In this document: positions 19,192 through 27,550 of the stretch, one piece after another | Layout of the letters: each line of letters opens with the position of its first letter | Numbering within the stretch: the first letter of the stretch is position 1 | Source of the DNA: Neolewinella lacunae | Lineage (GTDB): Bacteria; Bacteroidota; Bacteroidia; Chitinophagales; Saprospiraceae | NCBI RefSeq assembly: GCF_014349155.1 | Contig: NZ_JACSIT010000100.1 | Location: 62,001-126,000, forward strand | DNA length: 64,000 nucleotides | Direction of reading: 5' to 3' | The notes under the pieces: generated by a model | The model's database searches: none | Told to the model about the DNA's origin: nothing | What the model saw: the letters and a program-made list of their open reading frames with translations, nothing else | Made by a program: the position numbers and the translations under genes

Positions 19192-20348
19192 ACCTCTCCT
19201 TACGCATTGCGACTGAGCTGCGGGGCGACCGCGTCATCTGGGCCATCATCGTCCTGTTGTCCATCATTTCCATGATGTCCGTCTTCAGTTCTTCGGCCAA
19301 CCTGGCCTACGTGGAGCGGGGTGGGGCCGTGGGCTTTTACCTGCTCAAGCACGGGCTGATTCTGACGGTGGGCTTGATCGTCATTTACATTTGCCACCTG
19401 CTGGCCTACACCAAATTCAGCCGCTGGGCTCCCGGCTTGCTGGTGGTCTCTTTCGTGTTGTTGATTTTGACGATGTGGTTTGGTCCGGTGATCAACAACT
19501 CCCAGCGCTGGCTGCAGGTGCCCTTCATTGGCCTGACATTTCAGAGTTCTGACTTTGCCAAGACGGCCCTGATCATCTTTGTGGCCCGCTCCATCGGCTC
19601 GAAGCAAGACGTGATAAAAGACTTTCAAGAGGCCTTCTTGCCCATCATTGCGCCGGTGATTGGTATTTGTATGTTGATTGCGATCAACGACCTTTCCTCG
19701 GCCCTGATGCTGTTCCTGATCTGTATCCTGATGATGGTGGTAGGTCGCGTGGCCATGCAGTACGTGGTGATGTTGATTCTGCTGGGCATTTGTGTTTTCA
19801 GCCTGATGGTGATGGTGGGTGCGCGCTATCCCCACCTCATTCCCCGGGCCGCTACCTGGCAAAACCGGATGGATACCTTTTTCAATCCAGAGACGGCATC
19901 CAACGACGAGCGCTACCAGATTACCAAGGCCCAGATTGCGATGGCTAATGGTGGTCTTTTCGGCGTCGGGCCGGGCAACAGTACGCAACGCAATTACGTG
20001 CCCAGTGCGCACGCTGACTTCATCTATTCCATCATCGTGGAAGAATACGGGGCCATCGGGGGGATTCTGATTCTGCTGCTCTACGTCCTGTTCTTTTTCC
20101 GCATCGTGCGGCTGGTGACCAAAAGTTCCAAAGCCTTTGGGGCGATGGTGGCCTTTGGAATTGGCCTGGCTTTGCTCTTGCAGGCTTTTTTCAACATTGC
20201 CGTCAACCTCGACCTGGTGCCCGTCACGGGCCTCACGCTGCCCCTCATCAGCATGGGCGGGACGAGCGTATTGTTCACCTGTGTTTCGTTCGGGATCATT
20301 CTTTCCGTCTCGAAGCACATCGAATCCATCACCGCCGATGCAACCTAA
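19188..20348 (+). CDS. ftsW: SEDS-family septal glycosyltransferase FtsW
   Basis: This 386-residue protein with about ten membrane helices belongs to the SEDS family (RodA/FtsW/SpoVE). It contains GPVINNSQRWLQVPF, the family segment FQSSDFAKTALI, and the C-terminal NLDLVPVTGLTLPLISMGGTS. It polymerises lipid II at the septum together with FtsI. Its place between murD and murG supports FtsW over RodA. Both ends overlap neighbouring genes, 4 bp with murD and 11 bp with murG. Confidence 0.95.
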   Translation: MNLSLRIATELRGDRVIWAIIVLLSIISMMSVFSSSANLAYVERGGAVGFYLLKHGLILTVGLIVIYICHLLAYTKFSRWAPGLLVVSFVLLILTMWFGPVINNSQRWLQVPFIGLTFQSSDFAKTALIIFVARSIGSKQDVIKDFQEAFLPIIAPVIGICMLIAINDLSSALMLFLICILMMVVGRVAMQYVVMLILLGICVFSLMVMVGARYPHLIPRAATWQNRMDTFFNPETASNDERYQITKAQIAMANGGLFGVGPGNSTQRNYVPSAHADFIYSIIVEEYGAIGGILILLLYVLFFFRIVRLVTKSSKAFGAMVAFGIGLALLLQAFFNIAVNLDLVPVTGLTLPLISMGGTSVLFTCVSFGIILSVSKHIESITADAT

Positions 20349-21468
20349 GCCAACGACTTCTTCTCGGGCGGCGGAGCCCCTGCGCGTGATTGTGAGCGGT
20401 GGGGGCACGGGGGGGCACATCTTCCCTGCCATCGCCATTGCGGACGAGCTCAGGCGGCTGCGCCCGGACACCGAGTTCCTGTTCGTAGGGGCGAAGGGCA
20501 AAATGGAAATGGAAAAAGTGCCGAAGGCGGGATACACTATTGAAGGCCTCTGGATTTCCGGCCTCCAGCGGAAACTGACGCTGGGCAACCTGAGCTTCCC
20601 GTTCAAGGTCATCAGCAGCCTCTGGGCATCGCGGAGCATCCTTAAGCGCTTCCGGCCGCACGTGGTGATTGGCACGGGGGGCTACGCGGGCGGGCCGGTT
20701 TTGTACGCGGCGGCGAAACTGGGCATCCCTACGCTCATTCAGGAGCCCAATGCTTTTGCGGGCCTGGCGAATAAGTGGCTGGGGCGGCAGGTGGATAAAA
20801 TCTGCGTGGCCTTTCCTGGTATGGACCAATTTTTCCCCGCCGCCAAGCTGGTGGAAACGGGCAACCCCGTGCGGGAGGCCATGCTCGAACTGGCGGCGCA
20901 GCCCGGTGCAGAGGCAGCACCCACCGTCCTCCTGATGGGCGGCAGTGGGGGCGCCAAAAGCCTGAATGAGGCGATGCGCGGTGCGGCGGATTTGATCGGG
21001 GCGCGGCCGCAGGTGCAGTGGAAGTGGCAATGTGGCAGTGTTTATTACGAAGACTTCCGGCAGTGTGCTACCGCGCAGCTGCCCAATGTGACGATCTCCG
21101 CCTTCATTGACGATATGGCAGGGGCCTACCGGTCGGCCACCGTCGTAATCGGGCGGGCGGGCTCCACGACCATCGCCGAGATCCAGTACCTCGGCAAGCC
21201 GACCATCCTGGTGCCCAGCCCCTGGGTGGCCGAAGACCACCAGACGATGAATGCCCGGGCCCTGACCGCCCGCGACGCTGCCGTGCTGGTGCCCGACGCT
21301 GCCGTCAGCGCAGACCTGATTCCCACGGTCTTTGCTTTGCTCGACGACCCTGCGCGGCTGGCCGAACTGGGCCGTAACGCCCGCGCTATGGCCCGGCCCG
21401 GTGCGGTGAGTCGCATTGCCGAAGAAGCCCTCCAACTCATTTCTTCCACCCCAAAAATGGCCCACTGA
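20338..21468 (+). CDS. murG: Lipid II synthase MurG
   Basis: This 376-residue GT28 transferase adds GlcNAc to lipid I on the inner membrane face. It has the glycine-rich start VIVSGGGTGGHIFPA, the segment GTGGYAGGPVLYAA, the UDP-GlcNAc-binding loop VIGRAGSTTIAE, and PWVAEDHQTMNA. The ATG at 20338 overlaps ftsW by 11 bp and gives the usual length. Codons 221-226 (GARPQV) are encoded exactly by a dispersed-motif copy on the opposite strand. They fall in the variable linker before WQCG. Confidence 0.96.
   Translation: MQPKPTTSSRAAEPLRVIVSGGGTGGHIFPAIAIADELRRLRPDTEFLFVGAKGKMEMEKVPKAGYTIEGLWISGLQRKLTLGNLSFPFKVISSLWASRSILKRFRPHVVIGTGGYAGGPVLYAAAKLGIPTLIQEPNAFAGLANKWLGRQVDKICVAFPGMDQFFPAAKLVETGNPVREAMLELAAQPGAEAAPTVLLMGGSGGAKSLNEAMRGAADLIGARPQVQWKWQCGSVYYEDFRQCATAQLPNVTISAFIDDMAGAYRSATVVIGRAGSTTIAEIQYLGKPTILVPSPWVAEDHQTMNARALTARDAAVLVPDAAVSADLIPTVFALLDDPARLAELGRNARAMARPGAVSRIAEEALQLISSTPKMAH
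20998..21016 (-). repeat. Dispersed motif copy 4 inside murG
   Basis: A perfect 19-bp consensus lies in frame inside murG and points against the gene. It is the only perfect copy well inside a coding region; copies 6, 7 and 12 touch the ends of other genes. Confidence 0.9.
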
Positions 21469-22850
21469 TGGAACTGACCGACGTAAAGCAAGTCTACTTC
21501 ATTGGCATCGGAGGCATCGGGATGAGTGCCGTGGCCCGCTACTTCCACTTGCGCGGCGTGCACGTAACGGGCTACGATAAGACGGAGACCGTACTGACCC
21601 AAACCCTCGAACGGGAAGGCATCACCATTCACTACGGCGAGGCGCGCCTGGATCTCGTCCCACCTCCAGCAGACGACCTGCTCGTGGTGTGGACCCCCGC
21701 CATCCCGCGCAACTTCCCGGAGCTGGTACGGGTGCAGGAGGGCGCGTACCAGCTCCTCAAGCGGGCCCAGGTACTGGGGCTCATCAGCCAGGGGATGGAG
21801 TGCGTTGGCATTGCCGGCACCCACGGAAAAACGACGACGACCACCCTGACTACGCACCTGATGCGGACGGCGGGGCTGGATCCCAGCGCCTTTCTCGGCG
21901 GCATTCCCCGGGATTTCTCCGGCAATTATGTCCACGGCAACAGTGAATACGTAGTAGTGGAAGCGGACGAATACGACCGCAGTTTCCTCAACCTCCACCC
22001 GGCCATCGCCGTGATTCTTTCCGCCGACCCGGATCACCTCGACATCTACGGCGACCACAACAATATGCTGGAAACCGGCTTCAGGGCCTACGCCCGGCAG
22101 GTGAAGGATGGCGGACACCTGCTGGTGCGCCACGAGCTGCGGGAACTTTTCGAAGACATCCCCCAGGTGATGCTGACCACCTTCGGCATCGGGGCGGGAG
22201 ACTTCCGCGCCCAGAACGTGCAGGTGAAGGACGGTGCTTTTCATTTCGACCTCCGGGAGCCCGACGGGCACCTGGTCTTGGACATCCGTACGACTTTGCC
22301 CGGACGGCACAACGTGGAGAACGCCGTAGCGGCCTGCGCGGTGACGCGGCTGGCGGGGGGCGATGAGGAATCCCTGCGGGTGGCTTTGGCTTCTTTCCGG
22401 GGCATTGGCCGGCGCTTCGATACGGTGCTGAAAACGGAGCACCTGGTCATCATTGACGACTACGCCCACCACCCCACGGAACTGGAAGCAGCCATCGCGG
22501 CGGCCCGGGAGTTGTACCCCGGCCAGACCATCCGCGGCGTTTTTCAGCCCCACCTGTTCAGCCGTACCCAAGACTTTGCGGCGGGTTTTGCCAAGGCATT
22601 GGACCGTCTCGATGAGGTCATTCTCATCCCCATCTACCCCGCCCGCGAAGAGCCCATCCCCGGCATTACCAGCCGGACGATCTACGAAAAAATGCGCAAC
22701 GAACAGCGCCGCCTGCTCTCCGACGAGCAGATGCTGGAGGCTACGGCGGAACTAAGCGACGGCGTACTGCTGTTGTTGGGCGCCGGAGACATTGATAAGC
22801 TGGTACCCAAAATCGTTCATCAACACACTAAGCCCACTACCCATGGATAG
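21468..22850 (+). CDS. murC: UDP-MurNAc:L-alanine ligase
   Basis: This 460-residue Mur ligase starts the stem peptide by adding L-alanine. It shows VYFIGIGGIGMSAVARY, the P-loop AGTHGKTTTTTL, the central EADEYDRSFLNL segment, DPDHLDIYGD, and the C-terminal DDYAHHPTELEA and FQPHLFSRTQDF. The start codon overlaps the murG stop (TGATG) and the end overlaps ftsQ by 8 bp. It is complete and of normal length. Confidence 0.97.
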   Translation: MELTDVKQVYFIGIGGIGMSAVARYFHLRGVHVTGYDKTETVLTQTLEREGITIHYGEARLDLVPPPADDLLVVWTPAIPRNFPELVRVQEGAYQLLKRAQVLGLISQGMECVGIAGTHGKTTTTTLTTHLMRTAGLDPSAFLGGIPRDFSGNYVHGNSEYVVVEADEYDRSFLNLHPAIAVILSADPDHLDIYGDHNNMLETGFRAYARQVKDGGHLLVRHELRELFEDIPQVMLTTFGIGAGDFRAQNVQVKDGAFHFDLREPDGHLVLDIRTTLPGRHNVENAVAACAVTRLAGGDEESLRVALASFRGIGRRFDTVLKTEHLVIIDDYAHHPTELEAAIAAARELYPGQTIRGVFQPHLFSRTQDFAAGFAKALDRLDEVILIPIYPAREEPIPGITSRTIYEKMRNEQRRLLSDEQMLEATAELSDGVLLLLGAGDIDKLVPKIVHQHTKPTTHG

Positions 22851-23658
22851 CCGTCGTCGCTTTACCGAACAACCCTACGTGGTCAGGGCCATGCAGAACG
22901 TGCGGACCTACGGCTGGATCGTCATGGCCGTGGTGGTCGGTATCCTGGCCATCTCGGCCATCAGTTCCCGGGAGGCCTCCCACGTAGGCACGGTGGCTCC
23001 CGTCATTCTGCCACTGCCCGACGGCGAAGCGCTGGTGACGGAACAAGAGCTGCTCGACTTACTGGCCAGCAGCTTCACCAAGCCGATGAACGAACTGAGC
23101 CTGGCCGACATTGACGTGGAGCGCGTGGAGTCCATCCTGGAGGGCCAGGCTTTCGTGGCCGATGCCGATGCTTTTGTGGACGACAATCTCCAACTCAACA
23201 TCGTGGTGACCCAGCGGGTGCCTCTCCTGCGGGTGATTGCCGAAAATGGCCAGAACTATTACCTGGACCTGGACGGCGTGCGCATGCCCGTGAGTACCAC
23301 CCACACGGCCCGGGTACCGGTAGTTTCGGGCAACGTAGTCCTTTGGCAAGACGACTTCATGGAGCACCCCGAACACCAGCTGTACCAGTTGGTGGAGCTG
23401 GCCAGGTTCCTGCGGCAGGATGACTTTCTGGACGCGCTCATTGAGCAGATTTACGTGAATACCAAGGGCGAGTTCATTCTGGCCCCGAAACTTGGCGACC
23501 AGGTGATTCACCTCGGCCACTACGATAGGGAAGGAACGGCCGCCAGGCTGCGCCGCTTAAAAATCTTTTACCGCGAAGGGTTGCCCTACGAGGGGTGGAG
23601 CAAGTACAAAAGCTTTGACTTGCGCTACGCCGACCAGGTAGTGGCCCGCAAACGATAA
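22843..23658 (+). CDS. ftsQ: Divisome protein FtsQ/DivIB
   Basis: This 271-residue bitopic protein has one helix (YGWIVMAVVVGILAISAI) after a short basic stub. A POTRA-like and FtsQ-type periplasmic domain follows, including DIDVERVESILEGQAFVADAD and VTQRVPLLRV. FtsQ recruits FtsL and its partners to the septum. It sits where ftsQ is expected, between murC and ftsA, and overlaps murC by 8 bp. The ATG at 22843 gives a normal N terminus; an upstream in-frame start would extend further into murC. Confidence 0.9.
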   Translation: MDSRRRFTEQPYVVRAMQNVRTYGWIVMAVVVGILAISAISSREASHVGTVAPVILPLPDGEALVTEQELLDLLASSFTKPMNELSLADIDVERVESILEGQAFVADADAFVDDNLQLNIVVTQRVPLLRVIAENGQNYYLDLDGVRMPVSTTHTARVPVVSGNVVLWQDDFMEHPEHQLYQLVELARFLRQDDFLDALIEQIYVNTKGEFILAPKLGDQVIHLGHYDREGTAARLRRLKIFYREGLPYEGWSKYKSFDLRYADQVVARKR

Positions 23659-23730
23659 ATACGTACCCATTTTCCGAAGTTGGCCGCTGACAATGACCCT
23701 GCCACGCCAACGTGAACCTTTTTAAATCGG

Positions 23731-25110
23731 ATGTTTATTATGACTGATACCACTCAAACTCAAATTATTGCCGCCCTTGACATCGGCACCACCAAAGTCT
23801 GCGCCCTCGTCGGGAGGCGGGATGCGCACGGCAGGCTGGAAATCCTCGGCACCGGTAAGGTAGAATCCGAGGGCGTCATGCGCGGGGTTGTCTCGAACAT
23901 CGAGAAGACCGTCCGGGCCATCAGCGAAGCGCGCGCACTAGCGGAAAAAGCCAGTGGCGTGACCTTCGACGTCGTGCACGTCGGCATCGCCGGCCAGCAC
24001 ATCAAAAGCTTGCAGCACCGCGGGATGTTGACCCGGGACAGTGCGCAATCGGAGATCAGCCAGCGGGACATTGACCGCCTGATCAGCGACATGTACAAGC
24101 TCGTGTTGCCTCCGGGCGACAAAATCCTCCACGTCATTCCCCAGGAATTCACGGTGGATATGGAGCAGGGGATCGTGGACCCCATTGGCATGTCGGGCTC
24201 ACGCCTGGAGGCCAACTTCCACATCATCACCGGCCAGATCACGGCCAGCAACAACATCAACCGCTGCGTGGAGCGGGCCGGCCTGGAAATGGCGGGCGTA
24301 ACGCTGGAGCCCATTGCCAGCGCCGCAGCGGTACTCTACGAAGACGAAAAGCAGGCGGGTGTTGCCCTGGTCGATATCGGTGGTGGAACTACCGACATAA
24401 CGATCTTCCAGGATGGCATCATCCGCCACACGGCCGTTATTCCCTTCGGGGGCAACGTCTTTACCAAAGACATTAAGGCGGGCTGCACCGTAATGGAAGA
24501 GCACGCGGAGAAGCTGAAGGTGGGCTACGGCTCGGCCCTGGCTACCGAAGTGTTCGAGAACCGCCTGATCGTCATCCCCGGCCTGCGCGGACGGGAGCCG
24601 AAGGAGATCAGCGAGAAAAACCTCGCCCTCATCATCCAGGCCCGCGCCGAAGAAATTCTGGACCACGTGATGTGGGAGGTACGCCGGGCGGGTTTTGATG
24701 CCCAGCAGCTCATCGGTGGCATCGTCTTGACGGGCGGTGGTGCTTTGCTGCGCGACATCGAGAAGCTGACCGAACTGCACACGGGCATGAGCGCCCGCGT
24801 GGGAACCCCCATTGAGCACCTGGCCCATGGCTACCAGGAGCGGCTCACCAGCCCGATTTACGCTACGGGTGTGGGCTTGTTGCTGCAGGGTTTTGCCGAC
24901 ATTGACGCCGGCAAGGTGATCCCCAGCGCCACCAGCAAGAAGGAGAAAGAAGCCGCCGAGGCCAAAGCCGCCGCCGAAGCCAAGGCTGCCGCCGAAGCCA
25001 AGGCCCGCGCCGAAGAAGAAGAGACCGTAGAAAGCGGCGGAAGCTGGTTCGACAACGTCTTCCGCAAAACCAAGGAGTGGTTTGAGGCTGAACCCGACTC
25101 CGACTTCTAG
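23731..25110 (+). CDS. ftsA: Cell division protein FtsA
   Basis: This 459-residue actin-like ATPase tethers FtsZ to the membrane. It shows ALDIGTTKVCALVG, the phosphate-binding segment LVDIGGGTTDITIF, and the late GGIVLTGGGALLRDIE. The C-terminal 65 residues depart from the compact form. A run of Ala/Lys/Glu repeats (EAKAAAEAKA-type, near 405-430) forms a probable helical linker before the amphipathic tail SWFDNVFRKTKEWFEAE that would bind the membrane. Translation may start at 23731 or at a second ATG three codons later. It stands 72 bp after ftsQ. Confidence 0.95.
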   Translation: MFIMTDTTQTQIIAALDIGTTKVCALVGRRDAHGRLEILGTGKVESEGVMRGVVSNIEKTVRAISEARALAEKASGVTFDVVHVGIAGQHIKSLQHRGMLTRDSAQSEISQRDIDRLISDMYKLVLPPGDKILHVIPQEFTVDMEQGIVDPIGMSGSRLEANFHIITGQITASNNINRCVERAGLEMAGVTLEPIASAAAVLYEDEKQAGVALVDIGGGTTDITIFQDGIIRHTAVIPFGGNVFTKDIKAGCTVMEEHAEKLKVGYGSALATEVFENRLIVIPGLRGREPKEISEKNLALIIQARAEEILDHVMWEVRRAGFDAQQLIGGIVLTGGGALLRDIEKLTELHTGMSARVGTPIEHLAHGYQERLTSPIYATGVGLLLQGFADIDAGKVIPSATSKKEKEAAEAKAAAEAKAAAEAKARAEEEETVESGGSWFDNVFRKTKEWFEAEPDSDF

Positions 25111-25203
25111 GGCTGCGGAAAAGGAACACCAGCGCGGGGAGCGGCTGGCAAGGGTGGGGAGACCTTCCTTGCTGACTTCCCCGGCTCCATTTCCCTTTCC
25201 ACA

Positions 25204-25221
25204 GCACCTGCGGGCGCGCCC
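25204..25221 (+). repeat. Dispersed motif copy 5 (spacer GGC)
   Basis: Half-sites intact with GGC between them. It lies between ftsA and ftsZ, 142 bp before the ftsZ ATG, in the same direction as ftsZ. Confidence 0.8.
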
Positions 25222-25263
25222 TGAAAAGCCCTCCGCCATCCATTAATCCATTAGAAAAAACTG

Positions 25264-25279
25264 CGGCTTCGGCCGTTTT
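25264..25279 (+). terminator. Weak terminator-like hairpin between ftsA and ftsZ
   Basis: CGGC-TTCG-GCCG is a short stem with a stable UUCG loop, preceded by an A-run and followed by TTTT. It could partly end ftsA transcripts and suggests ftsZ has some promoter of its own. The short stem makes the call uncertain. Confidence 0.45.
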
Positions 25280-25363
25280 AGCCCGATTTCAACATCCGAT
25301 CAAAATGGTTTTCAGAGGTGTGAACCAACGCTGAGGTGCAAGACGGGCGCAAAAAAAATTACC

Positions 25364-26872
25364 ATGACTATTGACTTCCCACAGGGAGAATCTCCCATCA
25401 TCAAAGTAATCGGCGTGGGTGGCGGCGGCTCGAACGCCGTGAACCACATGTACGCCCAGGGCATCATCGGGGTGGACTTTGCCATCTGCAATACCGACCA
25501 CCAGGCGATGGAGCTCAGCAAAGTGCCCACCAAAATGCAGCTTGGCCCCAACCTGACCGAAGGCCGGGGCGCGGGCTCGAAGCCGAACGTGGGCAAACTG
25601 GCCTGCGAAGAAAGCATCGAAGAGGTGCGCAAATACCTGAACAACAACTGCCGGATGCTCTTCGTCACCGCCGGCATGGGCGGTGGTACGGGAACGGGAG
25701 CGGCGCCGATCATTGCCAAAACTGCCCGGGAAATGGGCATCCTGACGGTGGGCATCGTAACGCTGCCCTTCACTTTTGAAGGCCGGCGGCGCGCCGCCAA
25801 CGGCATGGACGGCCTCAATGACCTGAAGGAAAACGTTGATACCCTCATCGTGGTCTCCAACGATAAGCTGCGGCAGATCCACGGGAACCTCAACCTGAGC
25901 GAAGCTTTTGCTAAGGCGGACAATATCCTGACCACCGCCGCCCGGGGCATTGCCGAAATCATCACCGTGCCGGGTTACGTCAATGTCGACTTCGAAGACG
26001 TTAACACCGTCATGCGCGACAGCGGCGTAGCCATCATGGGGACCGCTACGGCCGAAGGCGACGACCGCGCCCGGCAGGCCGTAGACCAGGCCCTGCACAG
26101 CCCCCTGTTGGAGGACAACGACATCCAGGGAGCCCGCCACATCCTGCTCAACATCACCAGCGGTACCCGCGAGGTGACCATGGACGAGATTTTTGAGATC
26201 ACGGAATTCGTTCAGGAAGAAGCCGGTTACGGCACGGACCTCATCTGGGGCAACTGCTACGACGAGAGCCTGGGCGACAAGCTGAGCGTGACGGTGATTG
26301 CCACTGGCTTCGGAGAGAAGAAGAACGTGTTTACCGCCAGTGGCGCGGATCGCAAAGTGGTGCACCTGGATGAAGCTGACCGCAAAGACCAGCCCCAATC
26401 CCAGCCCCGGGTTTCTCTGGAAGACATCACCGGCGAGAAAGACCCCGTTGGCTACACCAAAAACAACGCAGGCTCGCTCACGTACGAGTTTGAGGATTTG
26501 GACGAAGCCAAGATCCGCCTCCGCGCCCGCAGCAACACGCCAGTGCCGCCCCGCGCCCGCGAGGAGCGCAGCTTCACCAACAGCTACCTCCAGAACGAAG
26601 AAGAAGCCCGCCGCGAAGCCCAGCGCCGCGAATTGGAGGCCCGCGATCAGGAACGTCGCGCCGCCTTGCGCAACCGCACCGAACTGCCCAAGTTGAGCAA
26701 CCCCAAAGTCGTCAACGAACTGGAAAGCCAACCCGCCTACCTGCGGCGAAACATCCAGCTGGATAACGTTGCTCCCAGCGACCAGCAGGAGATGAGCCGC
26801 TGGAGCATCACCGACGACGAAGAAATGCCGCTGCGCCGGGGCAACCGCTACCTGCACGATAATGTAGACTAA
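25364..26872 (+). CDS. ftsZ: Cell division GTPase FtsZ
   Basis: This 502-residue tubulin-like GTPase forms the division ring. It shows VIGVGGGGSNAVNHM near residue 15, the tubulin signature GGGTGTG (106-112), and TLPFTFEGRRRAANG. The GTPase and polymerisation domains end near residue 330. The linker is long, charged and repeat-rich in Arg, Glu and Ala, ending in PLRRGNRYLHDNVD, with no classical proteobacterial C-terminal peptide. It is the last gene of the cluster. Its leader (254 bp from ftsA) carries a motif copy and a hairpin, so expression separate from ftsA is possible. Confidence 0.97.
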   Translation: MTIDFPQGESPIIKVIGVGGGGSNAVNHMYAQGIIGVDFAICNTDHQAMELSKVPTKMQLGPNLTEGRGAGSKPNVGKLACEESIEEVRKYLNNNCRMLFVTAGMGGGTGTGAAPIIAKTAREMGILTVGIVTLPFTFEGRRRAANGMDGLNDLKENVDTLIVVSNDKLRQIHGNLNLSEAFAKADNILTTAARGIAEIITVPGYVNVDFEDVNTVMRDSGVAIMGTATAEGDDRARQAVDQALHSPLLEDNDIQGARHILLNITSGTREVTMDEIFEITEFVQEEAGYGTDLIWGNCYDESLGDKLSVTVIATGFGEKKNVFTASGADRKVVHLDEADRKDQPQSQPRVSLEDITGEKDPVGYTKNNAGSLTYEFEDLDEAKIRLRARSNTPVPPRAREERSFTNSYLQNEEEARREAQRRELEARDQERRAALRNRTELPKLSNPKVVNELESQPAYLRRNIQLDNVAPSDQQEMSRWSITDDEEMPLRRGNRYLHDNVD

Positions 26873-27016
26873 TTCAAGCAATTTCGGGCGGACGGTGCTT
26901 CGCCACTCCGCCCTCGCACTCCCGCTAGTGGCAGTCCTGAATGGGCGGGCCTTGGTGTGGAGTGCCCCGTAAAATGGGTTTTTCAGACATCCGAAACAGA
27001 CAAAATTTTCATTGGT

Positions 27017-27113
27017 GCTGAGTCTGGCGCTCGAGTAAGCGTCAGCCTCAGCAATCACACCTTTTTAGCTTTGGTGCGGGCATCGGGGGGTCAATCCCGG
27101 TGCCCGCTTTTTT
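27017..27113 (+). ncRNA. Possible small structured RNA or long 3' UTR ending in a terminator
   Basis: Two adjacent hairpins are seen. The first, 27017-27052, has GCTGAG/CTCAGC arms extended inward by CTG/CAG and CGCT/AGCG. The second is the terminator at 27076-27107. The pair could be the structured end of the ftsZ message or an independent small RNA. No clear promoter was found, so the type is tentative. Confidence 0.3.
27076..27113 (+). terminator. Rho-independent terminator after the dcw cluster
   Basis: A 12-bp stem (GCGGGCATCGGG with CCCGGTGCCCGC, one G-T pair) with a short loop is followed by TTTTTT. It lies about 200 bp after ftsZ on the same strand. Confidence 0.9.
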
Positions 27114-27205
27114 ACTGTGGCAGGGTATATTTAGCAGTCCGGGTGACTAATGCGCGCTTTGCCCCGCGCGAACTTGGGGCCGCACTTATTTTAGAGGGCA
27201 ACTTC

Positions 27206-27221
27206 GTATACTGCAGTATAC
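27206..27221. promoter_or_regulatory. Perfect 16-bp palindrome, operator-like
   Basis: GTATACTGCAGTATAC is a perfect inverted repeat with no spacer, in the intergenic stretch between the terminator and the MITE. A dimeric regulator could bind it, but nothing ties it to a particular gene. Confidence 0.3.
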
Positions 27222-27364
27222 CACGGGCTCATAACGAAAACGAGGAAATAAATCCTCTCGCTACGTTGGCACCCCCCTCCGGGTCTTGTCCCGCTTATTC
27301 CAATCCCTGGAGTATTTCGTACTGCGCGGCCAAGAATTGTCACGACCGTAAGCAATCAAGCTAA

Positions 27365-27517
27365 GAGCGTGTCTAAATTTTTACTTCCTGATAACCAAGC
27401 ACTTATAAACCTGACGTCACAAAAAATGGCTTACGTAGTCCACTATGGGCGCAATTTTTTGTCTAGCCAGAACCATAAGTTATTGATTATCAGTTCTTAA
27501 AAATTTTAGACACGCTC
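27365..27517. mobile_element. 153-bp MITE with TAA target duplication
   Basis: The element begins GAGCGTGTCTAAA and ends with its reverse complement. The inner parts also pair imperfectly (for example GGCTTACGTAGTCCAC near the centre), so nearly the whole element folds back on itself. TAA is found directly outside both ends (27362-27364 and 27518-27520), consistent with a 3-bp target duplication of the TNA kind made by some IS5-group transposases. There is no coding capacity, so it must have been moved by a transposase encoded elsewhere. Classification of the parent IS is an inference. Confidence 0.8.
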
Positions 27518-27550
27518 TAAACTGCCTATTTTAAGCGCCAATCAACAATT

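Noticed and set aside
26957-27364. 135-codon plus-strand frame after ftsZ
   Set aside because: It runs through two hairpins, the terminator and a palindrome and has no protein features.
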